Positions 27,401 to 42,200 of a stretch of 64,000 bases of DNA are shown here, in pieces. Under the pieces are notes generated by a model. That model saw only the letters and a list, made by a program, of their open reading frames with translations, did not search any database and was not told where the DNA came from. A program made the position numbers and the translations under genes. The stretch is from Serinus canaria (taxonomy: Eukaryota; Chordata; Aves; Passeriformes; Fringillidae): positions 52,329,994 to 52,393,993 of the forward strand of contig NC_066316.1 of assembly GCF_022539315.1 (NCBI RefSeq), written 5' to 3'. Within the stretch, counting starts at the first letter, position 1, and each line of letters opens with the position of its first letter.

Positions 27401-30400
27401 AGTTATCCTAGGAGAATTCCCTCTGGCTCTTCCAGGGCAGCAGCCAGCCTCCCTGTGAAGTAGCCACTACCCAGCCTGTTCAGCTGATTGCCTGCAGGAG
27501 GTCCAATTAACATTTGGCAACATTGGCAGTTCCATATGGAAACTACCACTCTGCCGCCCACATTTGAACTTCAGCTTTTTCCTTTCATTTAATTAAAACA
27601 CAATCAAGTCAATTAGCTCATGACAGGGTTTCTGCAAAGTTAAACTCCAGATGTATGGCAAGGCAAAAGCATGCAGATGCCAATTCATTGTGCTGCCTGG
27701 AGGTAGATGATATCTCTCCCATTTACCAGTTTATCCACCATGGATTAGCTGTATTTTTTCCCTTCCAAGTAGGTTTAAATAAAACCCAACAACAACAACA
27801 ACAACAAAAAAAAAAAAACAAAAACAAAACAAAAAAAAAAACACCAAAAAAACCACAAACCAAAAATGTGAGAAAGAAAAACAGAAGTTCCATCTGGTTT
27901 GGGTCAGGAAAAATAATAATTTGAGATACTTATTGAAAATGACATTTATAGTGTCAGAATGACTTCTGATTTTTAATGACCACGTCAAACCTTTTGTCAT
28001 GCAGTGTCTTGAAGTTTGCCAGTAAGCTCAAGGAATAAGCAGCTTGTATTCTATAGTAAATTGATGACTTACTGCTAATTGGGGATAATAGGCATCTGCA
28101 AAAACATGTTTATTTTGCTGGCATAAAAACCATGATTTCCAACTCTGTGCCCTCTGGCAAGATGGTATGGAAAATCATATTGTTGTCAGAAGAGGTTCTG
28201 AGTTCTCAATAAACCAAGAGGACTTTTGTAGCACATCTCTGCAAGGCAGCAGGGTGCAGTGGGAGGAAGAGAAAAAAAACCAAAACTGTACTAGCTAACT
28301 GGTAATAAGCACAGAAATTGTATCCAAATCCACATGTAAGGTAACTGAAGTGGGGTCAAGGCACCTTCTGCTGCATTTCTCAATTCCTTCATGGTTAGAT
28401 GAGGCAATACCTGAGTCACCTGTATTCTGACAGGTTTTCCTCACGTGCTTCAACAGTGATGTGGTGATACCATAACAACACTGCAAGAGAACTATTGCTA
28501 GTGAAAGTGTTAGGCACCAGTGCTACCTCAGTGCCTTGGTATCAGTGGGGCACTTGATTCTGTGCATTCTTCCCTCTTGGTTGTGTTGTCCAACTATAGG
28601 AGGAGGACTTTTCCTTCACCTTGCCATTCTTAACCTCGCTGTATGACAAGGATCCAGAGCAGAGCTGCAGTGCAGGTGGGTAAGCCTTGGCTGATGTGGG
28701 TGAGAGAAGGGATTGCAGCATGAAAGGTGCAGCACGGTGGGGAAGGAAGAGAACTTGACATTCTGCTGGCACCTTCTTGTATTTAATAGCCCTGATATGA
28801 GAAAGAATTTCTTAAATATATACCAGTACTCCAGCAGGATTGGATTAGATCAGTTGTGTAGAAAGGTGCTGGGGAGGGGAGCGGGGGTTACATTCTTCTG
28901 CTGGCTTTTCATTTTCACTGCCAAGAGAAAAAATATACAGAAGCAAAAAATGCAGAACATCTAAAGTCATAAATATAGTCCTCTTTTCTTTTCATCCTGA
29001 ATTTCTTTAAGTCAAAGTTTTTAAAAAATGGTCTTGCTGCATTCTGATCACAAGGCCTGGAACCAGCAAAAACACACTGTTTAGTTTACAATAATTGGTA
29101 TTAGACTTGCTTGAAATGACCTGGTGGGTCGTTCTTGTGTTGCATTTTGCTCCTATAAAGTTAGTTGTAAGTTCTTATCTGAAAAAAGCGTTAGCATGTG
29201 CCAGGGCTGGCGCCTTAGTGTCGAAGTGTACCATGCCCTGGGAAAACTGTGATGGTTCACACACCTGCCTCAGCCCCCCAGCATCTCTGGAGATCATTCA
29301 CAGCAGTGAAAAGTTTCCTCAGCAGCTACAGAGATCAGCGCTGCTTATTGCAAGTAGCCTTCCTGGGATGAGACATGTTTAGTCATCTCTAAGCATTTGT
29401 AGGAAAGTCAGGGTCATCCACAGGCTGATCTCATCTCCTCTGGCTGCCCATAGGCTTGAGGAGAGGCTGTCCTTTTTGTGCACTTCATCTGACTGACAGC
29501 CCATGTGGCACAATTCAGCTTTGCAGTGTCCCTGCTGGCCTTGTTGTTGGCCTTTTGCAGCAAGATCTCCTCGTCATGGGACATCGACGTGCAGGATTCA
29601 TTTCCTCACTTCTTGTCCTTCTTGTGCACCCAGCTGATCCTGCAGGTGGAAAATCTTCACCTAGGGCAAAGGACTGGAATATGGTCATGTAAACTGTGCA
29701 GGTACTATAGCCAGAAGTCCTAGTGTCCAACTTATTAATAATATTTATTGAAGACAATAAAGTGACTCACTGGCTTTTTAAAGAAGGCAGGACTTCAAGA
29801 TACTATATATACAAACAGTAGAGTAATACAAGTCAGCAAGCTCCTCTAAACCTCAGAGAGCAAAGATGTTTCTTTTCCCCTCATAATGTTTGTAACAGTT
29901 AATAGAAGGTAGATAAGTTCTCTGAGGTGAAAAACACACTGCTTTATTCTTAAGTAGTACACGGCCTATAAAGCAAATCGTGAGCAGATGAACCATCAGT
30001 TTCCTGTGGAGTGTTTCAAACAAGAGGAGTAACAACTTTTGTAAAGATCTTTCTAGAAATGCCCTGAAATATCTTTGCTGAAATGGTGGGGTTTTTTCCT
30101 AAATAGTTTATTAATTGATAAAATGTGCTAGCTTGTGAATATATACGAATACACATAATATATGCACTTTTGAATACAAATAAGTTCCTTTTTCTAGACG
30201 TATTTCTTTATCTTAGATTATTTCTTGAGTTAGTCTGTGATATCTCGCTATGTTTATTCCTTCTTTTCATATACACATTTCATATTTCAAATGAGGGAAT
30301 TGGTACAAGGTCCATGGATTAGCAAATTCCCAATTTTGAACACTTGTTGAACTCACTAGATAAATCAACTCCTTGCTTTTTATTGTCAGAAGGAATTAAT

Positions 30401-33400
30401 GTTGACATCTGACATAATGTTTTCAAAAGTTTCAATCTTCCTGAATAGAATTATTTTCCATTAATTTTGTGTATTTGCTCAGTTTGAAGCAGACAGATTT
30501 CTGCAGCTAGGATGAATATGATTATTTTGGGGTTACCAGTTTATCAGCAGAGGGCAGAACAGGGGCCAATGTAAATCTGTATTTCTCTGTGAGGAGCTAT
30601 TGGAGCCCTAATTCTCCTCCATTTCTGCTGCTAGGCACAGGGCGAAAAAATCTAGATGAGGTTTTTGTGAAAGTGGTCTCCAGCAATGGGCTGCACTCTG
30701 TGACTCAGGAGCATTTGGAAAGATCAGTTTTCTGGTGCTTAGAAGCCCATGCTGTCTGTCAGCAGGATGCAGGCTCTTCACAGCAGCAGCACAGCATTTC
30801 TGAGCCACTGGGGAGAAGAGCATGGCTTTTGTCCTGCTGCCTCAAGGGTGGGTAGCCTCTCACTCCACTGAGCTGATATCTCACAGCTTCTGCCAGTGAG
30901 ATATAGCCTGGCTCCTGCCCCAGGACAGGGCTCTACAGCCAGCAGATCCTGGTCTCTTTTCTTCATGGCTTCACTCCTGAGTATTTGGATTTACTGGTGC
31001 TGATTTCACTAGAGAGACCATGTGTTTCTGCATCCCATAGCACCACGGGAATCTTGACTGGAAGGGACTCAGGAGGTTACTTGGAGCAGGACTGTTCCTG
31101 ACAGTAGGTGAGGTCAGCCCTGGAAGGAGCTTTGGAGGTTTGCCTGGCTGTCTTCACATCCTCCCAGGACCTGTTCCAGTGCTGCACTACCCAACTCCTG
31201 GTGGTGTTTTCCTTACCTCTTTTACCTGGCTTTTCCTGGCTGCAAACTGGCACTCATCTCTTCTTATGTCAGCTGGAATTGCAGAGATAAATTTTGCTCT
31301 CTTGTCTTTGTACATACACTCCAAATAACTGTAATTCTCCCTTAGATCCACAGTTTCCAGCAGAGGCTTCTGCATTCCATAGGAGACTGCACTCCCTAGG
31401 CAATGCCTGTAAGCCTGGACAAAGGTGCAGTCCCTGAATTCAGGCAAGGCACCCGTGCAGGGCTCCTTGTGCTGCCCTGTGCCTCTCTGCAGAGCTGCCC
31501 ACAGCCTTTGGTGATCTTGTCATCTCTCACCTGGCTTCTCAGGGTGTGCTGGGGGCTGACTGCTTCATCTTAAAGCTGACTCATTTTAAATCTCTCCAAG
31601 GTTCACCTTGCTCTCCAGGGCACACAGGTGAGGAAATTTATCACTAGTTTTAACTTCATAGACTTCAACTAAGTTATACAATGAATCTTTCTTGCCAGTA
31701 CTTTATTTCGAAACATTGGAAACAAGGTTTCTTGGACTCCGTTTGCATTACATCAGCTTTCTCACAGAAAAGATTTTTTTTAGCATCCTGGATTAATCTT
31801 AAGCCTAGGACAAATATAGGATTCATTACATGTCATTTGTCTGAGAAATAGAATAATAAGATTGCACCATGGTATTATGTGGCTGAGTATGTATCTTTTT
31901 AGCAGCTGGGTCACAGGACCAGGATTCAGGAAGCTATTTGGCAAACATAAAATTAAGCACTTAACAATTCTGTGCCTCATATTTTCCATCTGTAAAATGG
32001 GGACATTGGTATTTCTTTCTTTGAATAGCATTTCTGATTTAATGATCTATGATTATCATTACTACTGTTCAGACTGGCATCAACTCTGTTCCAAATTGGT
32101 TATAATTAGAATTTTTAGATGAATGAAAGCAACTACAGAGCCTATGTGCCACAAACAGTTAAGCCCATGAATAATTTTTTTTGTCTCTCTAAGTAATGGC
32201 AGTTGCTTTGTTGCTCATAGGAGTAAAATTCAGCATACTGGAAGTGTTTGCAGGACTACAAATGGAAGGCTTTAAAAAATATTAATTCTTCAATAGAAAT
32301 AAGTAATAGTAGATTTCTCAGGGTAATTTATTTTAACTGTATGCTACAAGACATTGTGGGATGAGTCTTAATTGTTCACAAAACTTGAAGTTTTCTAAGT
32401 ATTGGCTTTCATATAATTCAATATGTTTTTGCAGTAAAGAAATCCTTCCTAAAGTTCTGGCTCCAGTTCAAAAGCTTATTGTTAAATATGCTTTGTTAGT
32501 AAGAAGCCTGACTCATGGCAGGCTGTGCTGGGAAGGACTGATTACCAGGGATATCAAACAGACCTGTTCCCATTCCACTGCCAGAACAGTTATCTTTGGA
32601 GTTTGTTTAAGAAAAGATTAATTTTACCCAAAAGAAACAGTTTATGTTTTCAAATTGCAAGGGTTTTGTTTTCTATGTGATGATAGCTAGTTATTCAACT
32701 TCACCATGGGTTGGGAAAAACTCACCCAAACATATGTTGGAAGAAATTCTCCTGTAGGGATAGAAAACCACTGGACTGCACAAATACATCGCATGAGCAT
32801 CACGAGATGCAGGTTCTGGACAGCTGCAGTTGCAGGGCTGAGAAGCACTGCAGGGCTGCCTTCTGGAACAGGAAAAATCCATGTTGATGCACACACAGCC
32901 TGTTGCAGTCTGGGAGTGGAGGAGTTTAGCTATTGGCTACTATTAGGTTTTCCATCCTTCAGTTATTTTTATTTCTTTCCTTTGTACAGTTGATGGTTTG
33001 GACAAGGCTTCAATTGCTAACTCAGATGGACCAGCCCCAGGATCCCAAACTCCCCCCTTCAAGAGGAAGGGCAAACTCTCCAACATTGGCAAAATCTTTA
33101 AACCTTGGAAATGGCGGAAGAAGAAGACCAGTGACAAATTCAGAGAAACATCAGCAGGTATGTCTGTAGCTCTGTGGTGGCAAATAGTAGAAAACACTGT
33201 GATGGTTTTGCAGGGTAATTGAAAAGCTTTTTGAACTTGTTAGATGGCAAGGATTATTTAGGCATTGTTTGCCATTATTTAGGCATTTGACATACAGAAA
33301 AACCATTTGATCCTTGGCAAGGAAAAACCAAACCTTGTTCATCTTCTGTCTTGAACCTATCCCCTAAAATACACAGCTGATTTGTTTACTAAACATGTCC

Positions 33401-36184
33401 TCAAATATATTGGGAAATCTCTCTGTCCTCCTGGTAGTCAGTGACTTGAATTATGAGACAAACCCTGCCTTTGTGGGGACAGAAGTCTGGGGGAGAAGCA
33501 GATGTAGCCATGCCCAGCAGAAGAACGAGGATCAGCTCTGCAGCCCCTGCCTTCACAGAGGCTGCTCTGGCCCTTCACTGCCCCACTGGCAAGGCTGGAG
33601 GATGGTCTGCAATCAAATGCTGTGATTGAATTATATTCTGTCTGAAAAAGAGGGGTATTAAAGGCTGGGATTTAGTTAGCCAAACATAGTTGTTTGGGGC
33701 CACCTGAGATGCTCTGGGGCGTCCTGGCTGCTCTCCCAGAAGGTTTGATATCATATTTGTCATCCCTGTGCAGACAGCTCTGAAACCCTGGGGCATCTGA
33801 AGTGGCTTTAGACATCCATGTTTAGAAAACTGAATACCACCCTGCATATATGTGTGTGTGTGTCTGTGTCACTGCTCTAGCCAAACTTTCTCTACAAAAA
33901 TCCCAAAATTCTGGTTTGGGATTCAAACATTTGATGTTGTGGTTTCCTAAACTTGAATGTAATTAGAGTCCAGTGAGCTTCTGTGAGCTCTCTAGATACA
34001 TTGTCACAGTGCAAGCCCTGTCTACTGTCCTCCAAGGCTGTAGGCAATAAAACCAACACTACTCTCCTGAAGTGTTTTCAGTAGCTCCCCATAACTCTTA
34101 GAGATACACTGTTTGACATTTTAAACTCATACCAACCCCTGACAGTTACTGCAAGGAGCTCTATGGTTTGACTGCAAAACTTCTAAAACAAGCTTTTTTT
34201 TTACCCAAAAAGGAAAAATAAGCCATTTTCTCTGGTGTCTTCATCACTCCAGATGCCAGCTGAAGTTTTGAACAGATTTCTGAGCTCTTCAAACCCTTCT
34301 TTCTCTCCTTTTTCTGTTTTTTTGTTTGTTTTTTTTTTGTTTGTTTGTTTGTTTTTTTTTTTTTTTTTCATTTTCCCATATACCCTGCAACAAACCCCCC
34401 ACAATTTCTTGTTACTGCAATAAAAATAAAAAAAAATCCCCTCGGTCTGATATCTCCTTCATTGCTTCCTGTTTCCTTCAGCTTTCCCAGTACTTTTATC
34501 CTATTGCTAAAGCAAAGTTATTTCTAGTTAATGACTCCTGAATGTTCTGCAGCTTCTGCTGGACAGGTATGTGATTTTATGTGCAACAAGATCTTCAGAG
34601 TAATGATCATTCATAAGCTGTGTATACAGAGATTGCCCAAACTTTCACAACCTGTTAGCATGTATTAAACTGCTATGCCATTAAACAATAATGCATGTAT
34701 CATTTTTCAATTTTTTTTTTTTAACTAATATCTGGTAAGTCCATGTTAAAGGTTGTGTTTCTTATGTTGTACTGTCTTTCTTCTGAGGGCCTGAATCCAG
34801 TCTTGCAAGCATGACACCTCAATTCTTATAATACCAAGGCAGAGCAGGTGTCAGTATTTCTTTTACAAAAGCAGGAAATTAAGCACAAAGAAATTAAGGT
34901 CAGCATTTTCAAAAGTGCCTCCTTAGATACTCACTGCTACTTAATTCACTGGTCTTGTTCATGATGTTGTGGTCCCTCAAGACACTGATTTGCTTTTAAA
35001 CTGTGCATGGGATCACTTACGTTTGTGTATGTGCTTCATGTGAGGCTGGAACTTGAACTGAGAAGTTTGAATCGCATTCATCCTGCCTTAGATGGTAATT
35101 TCAGGGATGAATAAAAATAGTATTCTCTGTATTTCTTGAGGAAATAGACCCAGGACCAGTGGAGACTGAGAAGAGGCACTGACGTGGCAAGCTGCCCCTT
35201 GTTGCTTGCTCAGTGACACGGCAGAAGAAACTTGCTTATCTAACTTGAGAAGGAAATGGGATGACATCCATTCAAAATAAAAATCCTACAGGATATCCTC
35301 TTCCTCACACTGCTCAATCAGAGGTGTATATTCATGCCCAAGTGGGGGCTGTCTGTGTGCCTGCCTCTTCCATGCAGGAAGCCCATTTCCTGCCCTGGGA
35401 CCATGGGAGAGAGCACAATGATCCTCATTTGTTGCCAGTTCCCTTAGCAGGGTTTCAGCATGGTAAATCCACATGCAGCTGAAGAAAGGGTTTCTTCTAG
35501 GACAGAATGTGGGCTGTTGGAAGGAGCTCTCACTACTTTCTCTGGGTTTTCAGTAGGCTTTTTGAAATAGGTTCTTGCCATGGCCTTGCCAGGATGTGTT
35601 CCATGGAGCACTTTTTGTCTTAGGAGCAATTGGAAGATGTTTGTAAACTGCAAATACCACAAGCATCAAAAAAGGAGGGATGTTTAGATGTTAGATGTTA
35701 ATATCGGTGCCAGTGTGGGAATGATGGTTGGAATTTTTCCCTTTAGCAACACGTTTTCCACTCTCTATCTCAGAAAGTCTGTTCTTTGGGCACTGGCTGT
35801 ATGCTTTTTGCCTAGAGGGCTTTCAGAATCAAGGAAAAACAAACATAAAATGCCATCATCTCACGGGTTTCTCTCCTCTGCAGTGTTTTGCTGCGAAGGA
35901 AAAGACAGCAGTTTGTGTCTTGGCACAAAGTAGATGCCACTTCAAAGCTTCACTGCAAGAGTATATACAGAGAGGGATCAGAAGGCAATTTTAGTTCTTA
36001 CTAGGTCAGAGAAAAATTAATAATCGGAATGCTCTCAAGCTTCTCTTAGAAGAACAAAACTAAGTACTGGAGAATGTCCAGAATCTCACAGCACTCTGAG
36101 TCAAGGAATGGGTTTTAAGACTGCCTGAGGTTTGCAGCTGCTGGCCATCACTAAGCAGTCTTTTTTGTGGGGATGAGGAAGGGG

Positions 36185-36216
<32 letters not shown>

Positions 36217-39200
36217 GAGCTACTTTTTGAGGTAAATTGTTCCCATTATTAGTGTTACTATTCCTTGTATTTGGAAAAACAGCAAATATTTGTGAAGGGC
36301 AGTAAGATTTACTGGAGTAAATGAGGGCTGCATACGATACAATAAATTTACATCCTTTCTGATGGTTACATCTGAAGTCAGGGCAAGTTCTGCTGCTGAC
36401 TGCAGCAGGGGAAGGATTTTTACCTGGGATTTTCTGATTCTTCTGGATCATGAGACTGGAGCCTGCCTGCCTCACCTCAGCCTTCTTCAGTAGGCAAGGA
36501 CTCTTAACCAGTTACCCTCACAGTCAGGACTGATCTCTTTGTAAAAAATCTCAATACATACATGTACAGAGGCGGAGAAATTGTTCTTGATATTCTTTTA
36601 TTGCTTAAAGTTAGAAACAGTATGTTGGTGTTCATGTTGAAATTTTATATTTCTTTTGACACCTTCATATATACACATATATATCTACATATCATATATG
36701 TGACAGACATGTTGAGATATAAATATATATTCACATAGATAGATAAACATCCATTCTTATATACACATATTGCAGAAAAGATTTGTGCTGAGAGCATCAG
36801 CTGGTCACTCAGCATAATTGCACAGAGTTTTAAGAATCTCAAACCAGTCTGCTGAGCTAACTACTTTTGACTACTGTTATGTTTCAGTAAGCTTTCCTAA
36901 AATGATAGAGTTACAAAGTCAAGCATTCAGAAGTCAGGAAATGCTTGAAGGATGGTGCTGGGTGACAGGATGGTACAAAATACTTTTGTATTTTAAATTA
37001 CTTTTGTATTTTATATTTTAAATTAAATATATTGCATAATCTAAAATAAACCAAATATATTGCATAATCTGCAGTGAACTATAAATTATTATGATGAGTC
37101 CAGGCTAACTAAATAATGCCCAGTATAAGTTCCTAAGTTGACAGGCCAATCATTCCTCTTATACAAGGGGACATATTTTTGCCACTTTGATTCAAATTAA
37201 GATTCTGCCTTTTTCTTTGTATGAATTGAAAGTATGTTACTAGGAGTGAACACTGGCTTGATTTTTTTTTATGTTCTTTCCATGGGGCCAATAAAGTTTA
37301 AAATAAATAGCTTTTCAAGCTGAATTAATTGAGCTTAATCAGTTTAAATAAAACCACCAATCATGGCTAGCATTTTAGTAGATGGAGGACTGGGACTTAA
37401 GCTTCTTATCTGTTCACAAATTTTCTAATATGTGGAAAGGAGATAGTTATGTCTCAGGGTTGTTATGAAACCTGTGTAATTTATGAAATGCTTTGAGGTT
37501 TTTTAGTTGAAGTGTAAGAGGTTCATGCCTTTCAATGACAATTGGCATTTCCCATGATAATTAATTCAATGCAGTTGTTAATTCAGCATTGTAGAACTGA
37601 AAGAAAAATACCATCCTGAAAACTAGAGAGATATTGATGGGGGAAGGTCTGATCCAATGTTCTTAACTTGATGGAAAAAGCATTGTTGTTTTCAGGTGGC
37701 ATTGATTTGTCCCACAGTTATGTAAGAGATCACCTCGTTTCACTGTCCCCAAGAAAAGAGATGTAAAAAGAAAGCAGAGAGGAAAAAAAGAGTGGGAATT
37801 AAATATTTGTAATGCTGAAATAATAAAATAATCTTTAGAGTGCTGGCAACAAAACAAGTATAAAGGGCATGTGTACGGTGCTCATCCCTCAGGGCTGTGT
37901 CAAAGGAGATTTCACCCTGCTTGTGAATGCACCTGCTCTCTAGAAAGACCAAGACACTGCATCCATGCCTGCCCACATAGTTCTCTGTCTCCATGACCCC
38001 CCATCCCTTTTAAAACAGTCTTTGTGGGACTGCTCCCCTACATGAAAACCTCTTTGCAAGCCTAGGGTGCGTTCCTGTGCCAATGTGTGTGACAAGGCAC
38101 GTGCTTTAAATAGACAGGGGAGAAACTGGAAGAGCTTGTGAGGAATTTAGGTGTGGGACCCCAGGCAGCCTAACTTGATCAGAGCTCAGGCCACCACACT
38201 GTCCCTGAGGAGGCTGGCTGGTACTGAGAGTCTGCAGCCGCACTCATGGGCTCCTTTATGCTGCCACATGTGACTGGAATGCTGCAGGGGTCTGACCTTT
38301 AATGGACAGATCCCTCCAAGTACCTGAGTATATAGACACAGACTTACTGCCAGCTTACATTCTTGAGCCAGTAATGCTTGCATTTGTGAGCTCTTGATCT
38401 CACAGGCATGAGTAGCTGGAGCTGGGCTGCTTAAAATGCTTACTCCCTCCAGCTCTTTTGCCAGGAGTTGGTGCTGTTTTGATGGGGAAATACATCCTAG
38501 GTTGAGGAGCTGCTGAATCCCAGCACTTTGCAGTGTGAGAAACAAACCTGGTACTGCAACTTCGGGGACCACAGAATCTGAGGGACTTTGTGCAAGAGTG
38601 TGTAATGATAGACCAAGGGGAAATGGCTTTAAACTGGAAGGGGGTGGGTTTAGATTAGATGTTAGGAAAAAATTCTTTACTTTGAGGGTGGTAAGGCACT
38701 GAACAGGTGGCCCAGAGTTGTTGTGGATGCTCCATTGCTGTAGGCATTCAAGACCAGTTGGATGGGTCTTTAAGCAACCTGGCTTAGTGGAAGGTGTCCC
38801 TGCCCATGGCAGAGGGGTTGGAACGAGATGGTTTAAGTTCCCTTCCAGCTGAAACCCAAATTCTATCATTCTGTTCAACAATCCCCTTCACTGATGGAGA
38901 AGGGGAGTGGGAAGCTGTAAGCAGTGATACCTTCAGGCACCTGAGGTCAGCCAGTCTGCTTGTGTCAGTAGCTGAGCACCTGCTGCTGGGAAAGGTCTTT
39001 TGCTAGGCATGAAGGGCAGCTTTCTCCAAAGAGTCAAACTGCCTTTCTCCCTGCCTTCCCAGGAGCCTGTCACTCCACTGTACTGCTGAGTCACTCCAGC
39101 TGGGCTGGCACAAGTGAGATTAAACACTGCACAAGGTATTATCACTCTGCACACAGCAATTAGACTGACCCTAGAGAGTGTTTGAATTGGTTAATGAGAC

Positions 39201-42200
39201 AAATAGCCCTATCCCATAGCATTAATAGGATGAAGTCCAGCACAGCTGGACACCACATGCCCTCAGCTTGAGGTCCAAACATCACATGGATTTTGATGTC
39301 TGTATGTAAACAGAATCAGGATGGGAGACTGTGAGACTGCCTTTTCCTAACAGGGCAGTCAGGACTTTACAAGTGATGCTCATGTTTTGTCAACATCATG
39401 CACCATGGTCCCATGGAATATTACACTAATCTCCCACATGGCTGCAGCAGCTTGGGGATAGGATGCAATGTGGAGCTATTCTATTCTAACATCTATCTAT
39501 TCCCTATAAAACTATTCAGCAATTTTCCCATGGGAAATAAGCATAATAAATTGAATGCTTTGTGCCACAGTCTTGGGGTTTTTGTGTATGAGGTTTTTTT
39601 GGGGTTTTTTTGACCTAAAACCAGGATGCTGTATTTTTTTCCATGAAAGTCAACCAGCACCAATCAATGAGGATGTTATTTCCTTTTAGAACACAACTTT
39701 CTGGCTTCTGTTTAAGGTTGTTTTTGTTGGTTTTTTCTTTCCTTTAAACAGTTTGCATGTCACAAGAGCTACTCTGAGTTGCTTTCTCTGAGCAGGATTT
39801 GTGTCTCGCTACTCAAAACCTGTACAAAGCAGATGAAGGTATCCCCAGCTGAGCTACTCAGTCTAGTCAGTGGGAAAAATGTACTTTTACATGTTAGATG
39901 CCTATGCTAGGATGAGTTCAATTTCACCCTGAAAGTACTTTTTTCCACTGACCATAAAAGAAGCCTCAAGGAGACTTGCTGAGCTGAAGATATTGGATCA
40001 TATGAGTCCCCACTTCCTGTGCCTGAAATTACAGGGCAATATTTTCAGAGACTGTTCAAGAAAACCCTGACCTCTTCTTCTGCAGAACTGGAGGAAACAA
40101 GAGTTCTCTTCCTATAAAAAAATAGTTCTCTACATTTTTTTCACAATCATCAGCAGTATGAGAATAAATCTATTCTTAACTGTGCTTTTTCTTTAGTGTT
40201 GGAAAGGAAGATTTCGACAAGACAAAGCAGAGAGGAGCTGATAAGAAGGGGAGTGCTGAAGGAAATGCCTGAGCAAGGTGATAACACATTAACTAGAATT
40301 TAGCCACTAAGCACTAAACATGTATGAGAAAGCCACTGTTGCATTGTTTCCATGTAGTATAAATAGGTATGAGGAGACCAACTGAGAAGTGTGAGAGGTA
40401 ATTTGGGCCAGCTGACAACTGAAGTTAACTCAAGGGATTTGTGCTCTGTAACTGCTTCTGCCATAGCAAACCTCTGGTCATATCCTGAAATATTTTAATG
40501 CTCCCTGTAAATAATGTGACTTCTGTGGCTCCTGCTTATTGTTTGCCAGAATTTTCTCTAATTAGTGATAAATCTGTTTTTGAGTCAAGGTCTGCTGCCT
40601 AAAGCCACTAGAGTATAAAATAAGAAATTTTGGCTGAAAAATTGGGGCTTTGGAACCCAGAAAAATCAATATAATACATTTCAGGTATCAAAAAGTACCA
40701 GTGCTGAGATCATATGGATCCAACCAATATCACACAGGCCACAATCACAAATGGCACCAGCATAAAACAGTGGGCAAGAAATCACTTGTTTCAAAATGCT
40801 CTGAGGTTTAGTATCTGGCATTAGCCAGAATTTTCATTCTGAAAAGCATGAGTAAGCCAAGGTAGGTACCTCTATGCTACATCCAATTATGTTTCTAGTG
40901 GTATTCTCTCTAATATTCTTCATCTTTTATAAATATAGATCAAATAAAAGTCAAGTGAGTAAAATAATTTTCTGTAGCCTAAATTAAACCATATGTCATT
41001 TTATCAAGGAGTCTAAGAACTCCACATTTTCAAAAAAAAATTCTCCTAGAAATTGTATTTTTCTGTGTATTCTGAAGAGTCAGTAAAGTATCAGTGTGTA
41101 TGGGTTGTACCATACCCATAGATACTTAGCAGTAAAGTCTGTTTGTTGGTGTGTGACATCCCTTGTCTGTACAGAGTTTGGCTAATTCTCAGACTATGGC
41201 ATTCAGCATAGCTGGCCTCTGCACTTGTCTCTGCCACTGTCATTTTCTTAAAACAAGACTTGTAAACTCTCCATACCTCAGTTTGTCCATCTGCAGATGT
41301 GTTGTGGGCTTTGCCATGCTTTACTGGGGACCTGTGTGACCTTGTCCTTTGAAGGCTGTAAATTGTATTTACAGTGGGAACAGTTCATGAAATGTGCTGA
41401 CTTCTCCGGTTGGTTACAGTCTAACTTAAATTCTATAATTTCTGATAAAATTATGAATACTTTGGTCATCAGTCTCCTTGACCCTCTCTTCCATCCTTAA
41501 AAGGGGACGGGACCTTGGATTCCTTACAAGGATTGAGCAAAATGAGAAGAGGATATAAATGTGAACAATTTTCTCTTCTTCCTCCCATATCAATCTTCAT
41601 CACATTGTGCTTCATGTTTGATGAAAATTGTAATTTTTAAGGACATTTTGAAAGAATATGGGGTTGGTTTGAAGGTGCTAAAAATAGAGAGGTAGAAAAG
41701 ACAGTTAAGGAGTGTGAAGGTATTTGGAAGGAATGACCATGGGGATGAAAGCTAAAAGAGGCAACTACACAGAGACTTGAAAAGCGAGAGGTAAGAAATG
41801 TGAAGAAGTGACAGCGTTTCACATGGAGTGAAGAAGAATGAATTGGAAAGTGGCAAGTGGCACTTGGAGGCAGGGGGTGTTTGCAGATGCAAGATGTGAA
41901 TACGAGGTGGCAGTGTCACATGTGGAGGCAGAGAGGAAAGAGTGGATTTAAGAAGCCCTGGAAGAGAGAAGCTGAAGAAACTGAATGTTGCAGTTAAGGC
42001 AAGTGCAAGTGCCAGCTGTAGTAAATTAGACTAAGTTAGGAAGGCAGAACTCATTTTTTACAAATCAAATTGATGTTAGAATGCGGAAGGTAATGAAACA
42101 GAGTGGGAGCACCCAAGGTGGTAGGACAGAGGCTGCATAATTGTGTTGAAACCAGGGAAGAGCCAAACATCCGGATCCGATAACACACAGCAAGAAAGAG

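Larger units (their letters stand above)
6488..32989 (+). other. PHACTR2 intron 1 (26.5 kb)
   Basis: This long first intron begins inside the CpG island and ends at the exon 2 acceptor. It contains two CR1-like fragments (14874-14959 and about 31035-31265), an A-rich tract at 7186-7294, a tandem duplication at 13596-13634, an A-rich tract at 16498-16532, a perfect inverted repeat at 26147-26177, an (ACA)n/A-rich tract at 27776-27884, and poly-T runs near 9566-9580, 10073-10089, 22495-22510 and 26267-26288. A modest rise in CpG and GC occurs near 11380-12120, where an enhancer or minor promoter could sit, but no motif proves it. I found no further coding exon. The rest is unremarkable. Confidence 0.8.
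33158..40196 (+). other. PHACTR2 intron 2 (7.0 kb)
   Basis: The intron holds a short (TG)n run (33847-33870), a T-rich TTTG tract (34313-34368), a (GA)n microsatellite (36184-36217), an AT-rich ATAC/TATA-like tract (about 36667-36770), two adjacent small tandem repeats (36981-37070) and a CR1 LINE fragment (38600-38876). No further exon or RNA gene is recognised. Confidence 0.8.

Noticed and set aside
6488..32989. The alternative short first exon (MDNA type) known from mammalian PHACTR2
   Set aside because: I looked for ATG-GAY-AAY-GCN followed by a GT donor and found no match. It may lie upstream of the window or be absent.
38186..38881. 231-codon - strand open frame
   Set aside because: Much of it is antisense to a CR1 LINE fragment, and it has no recognisable domain; it is a chance frame.
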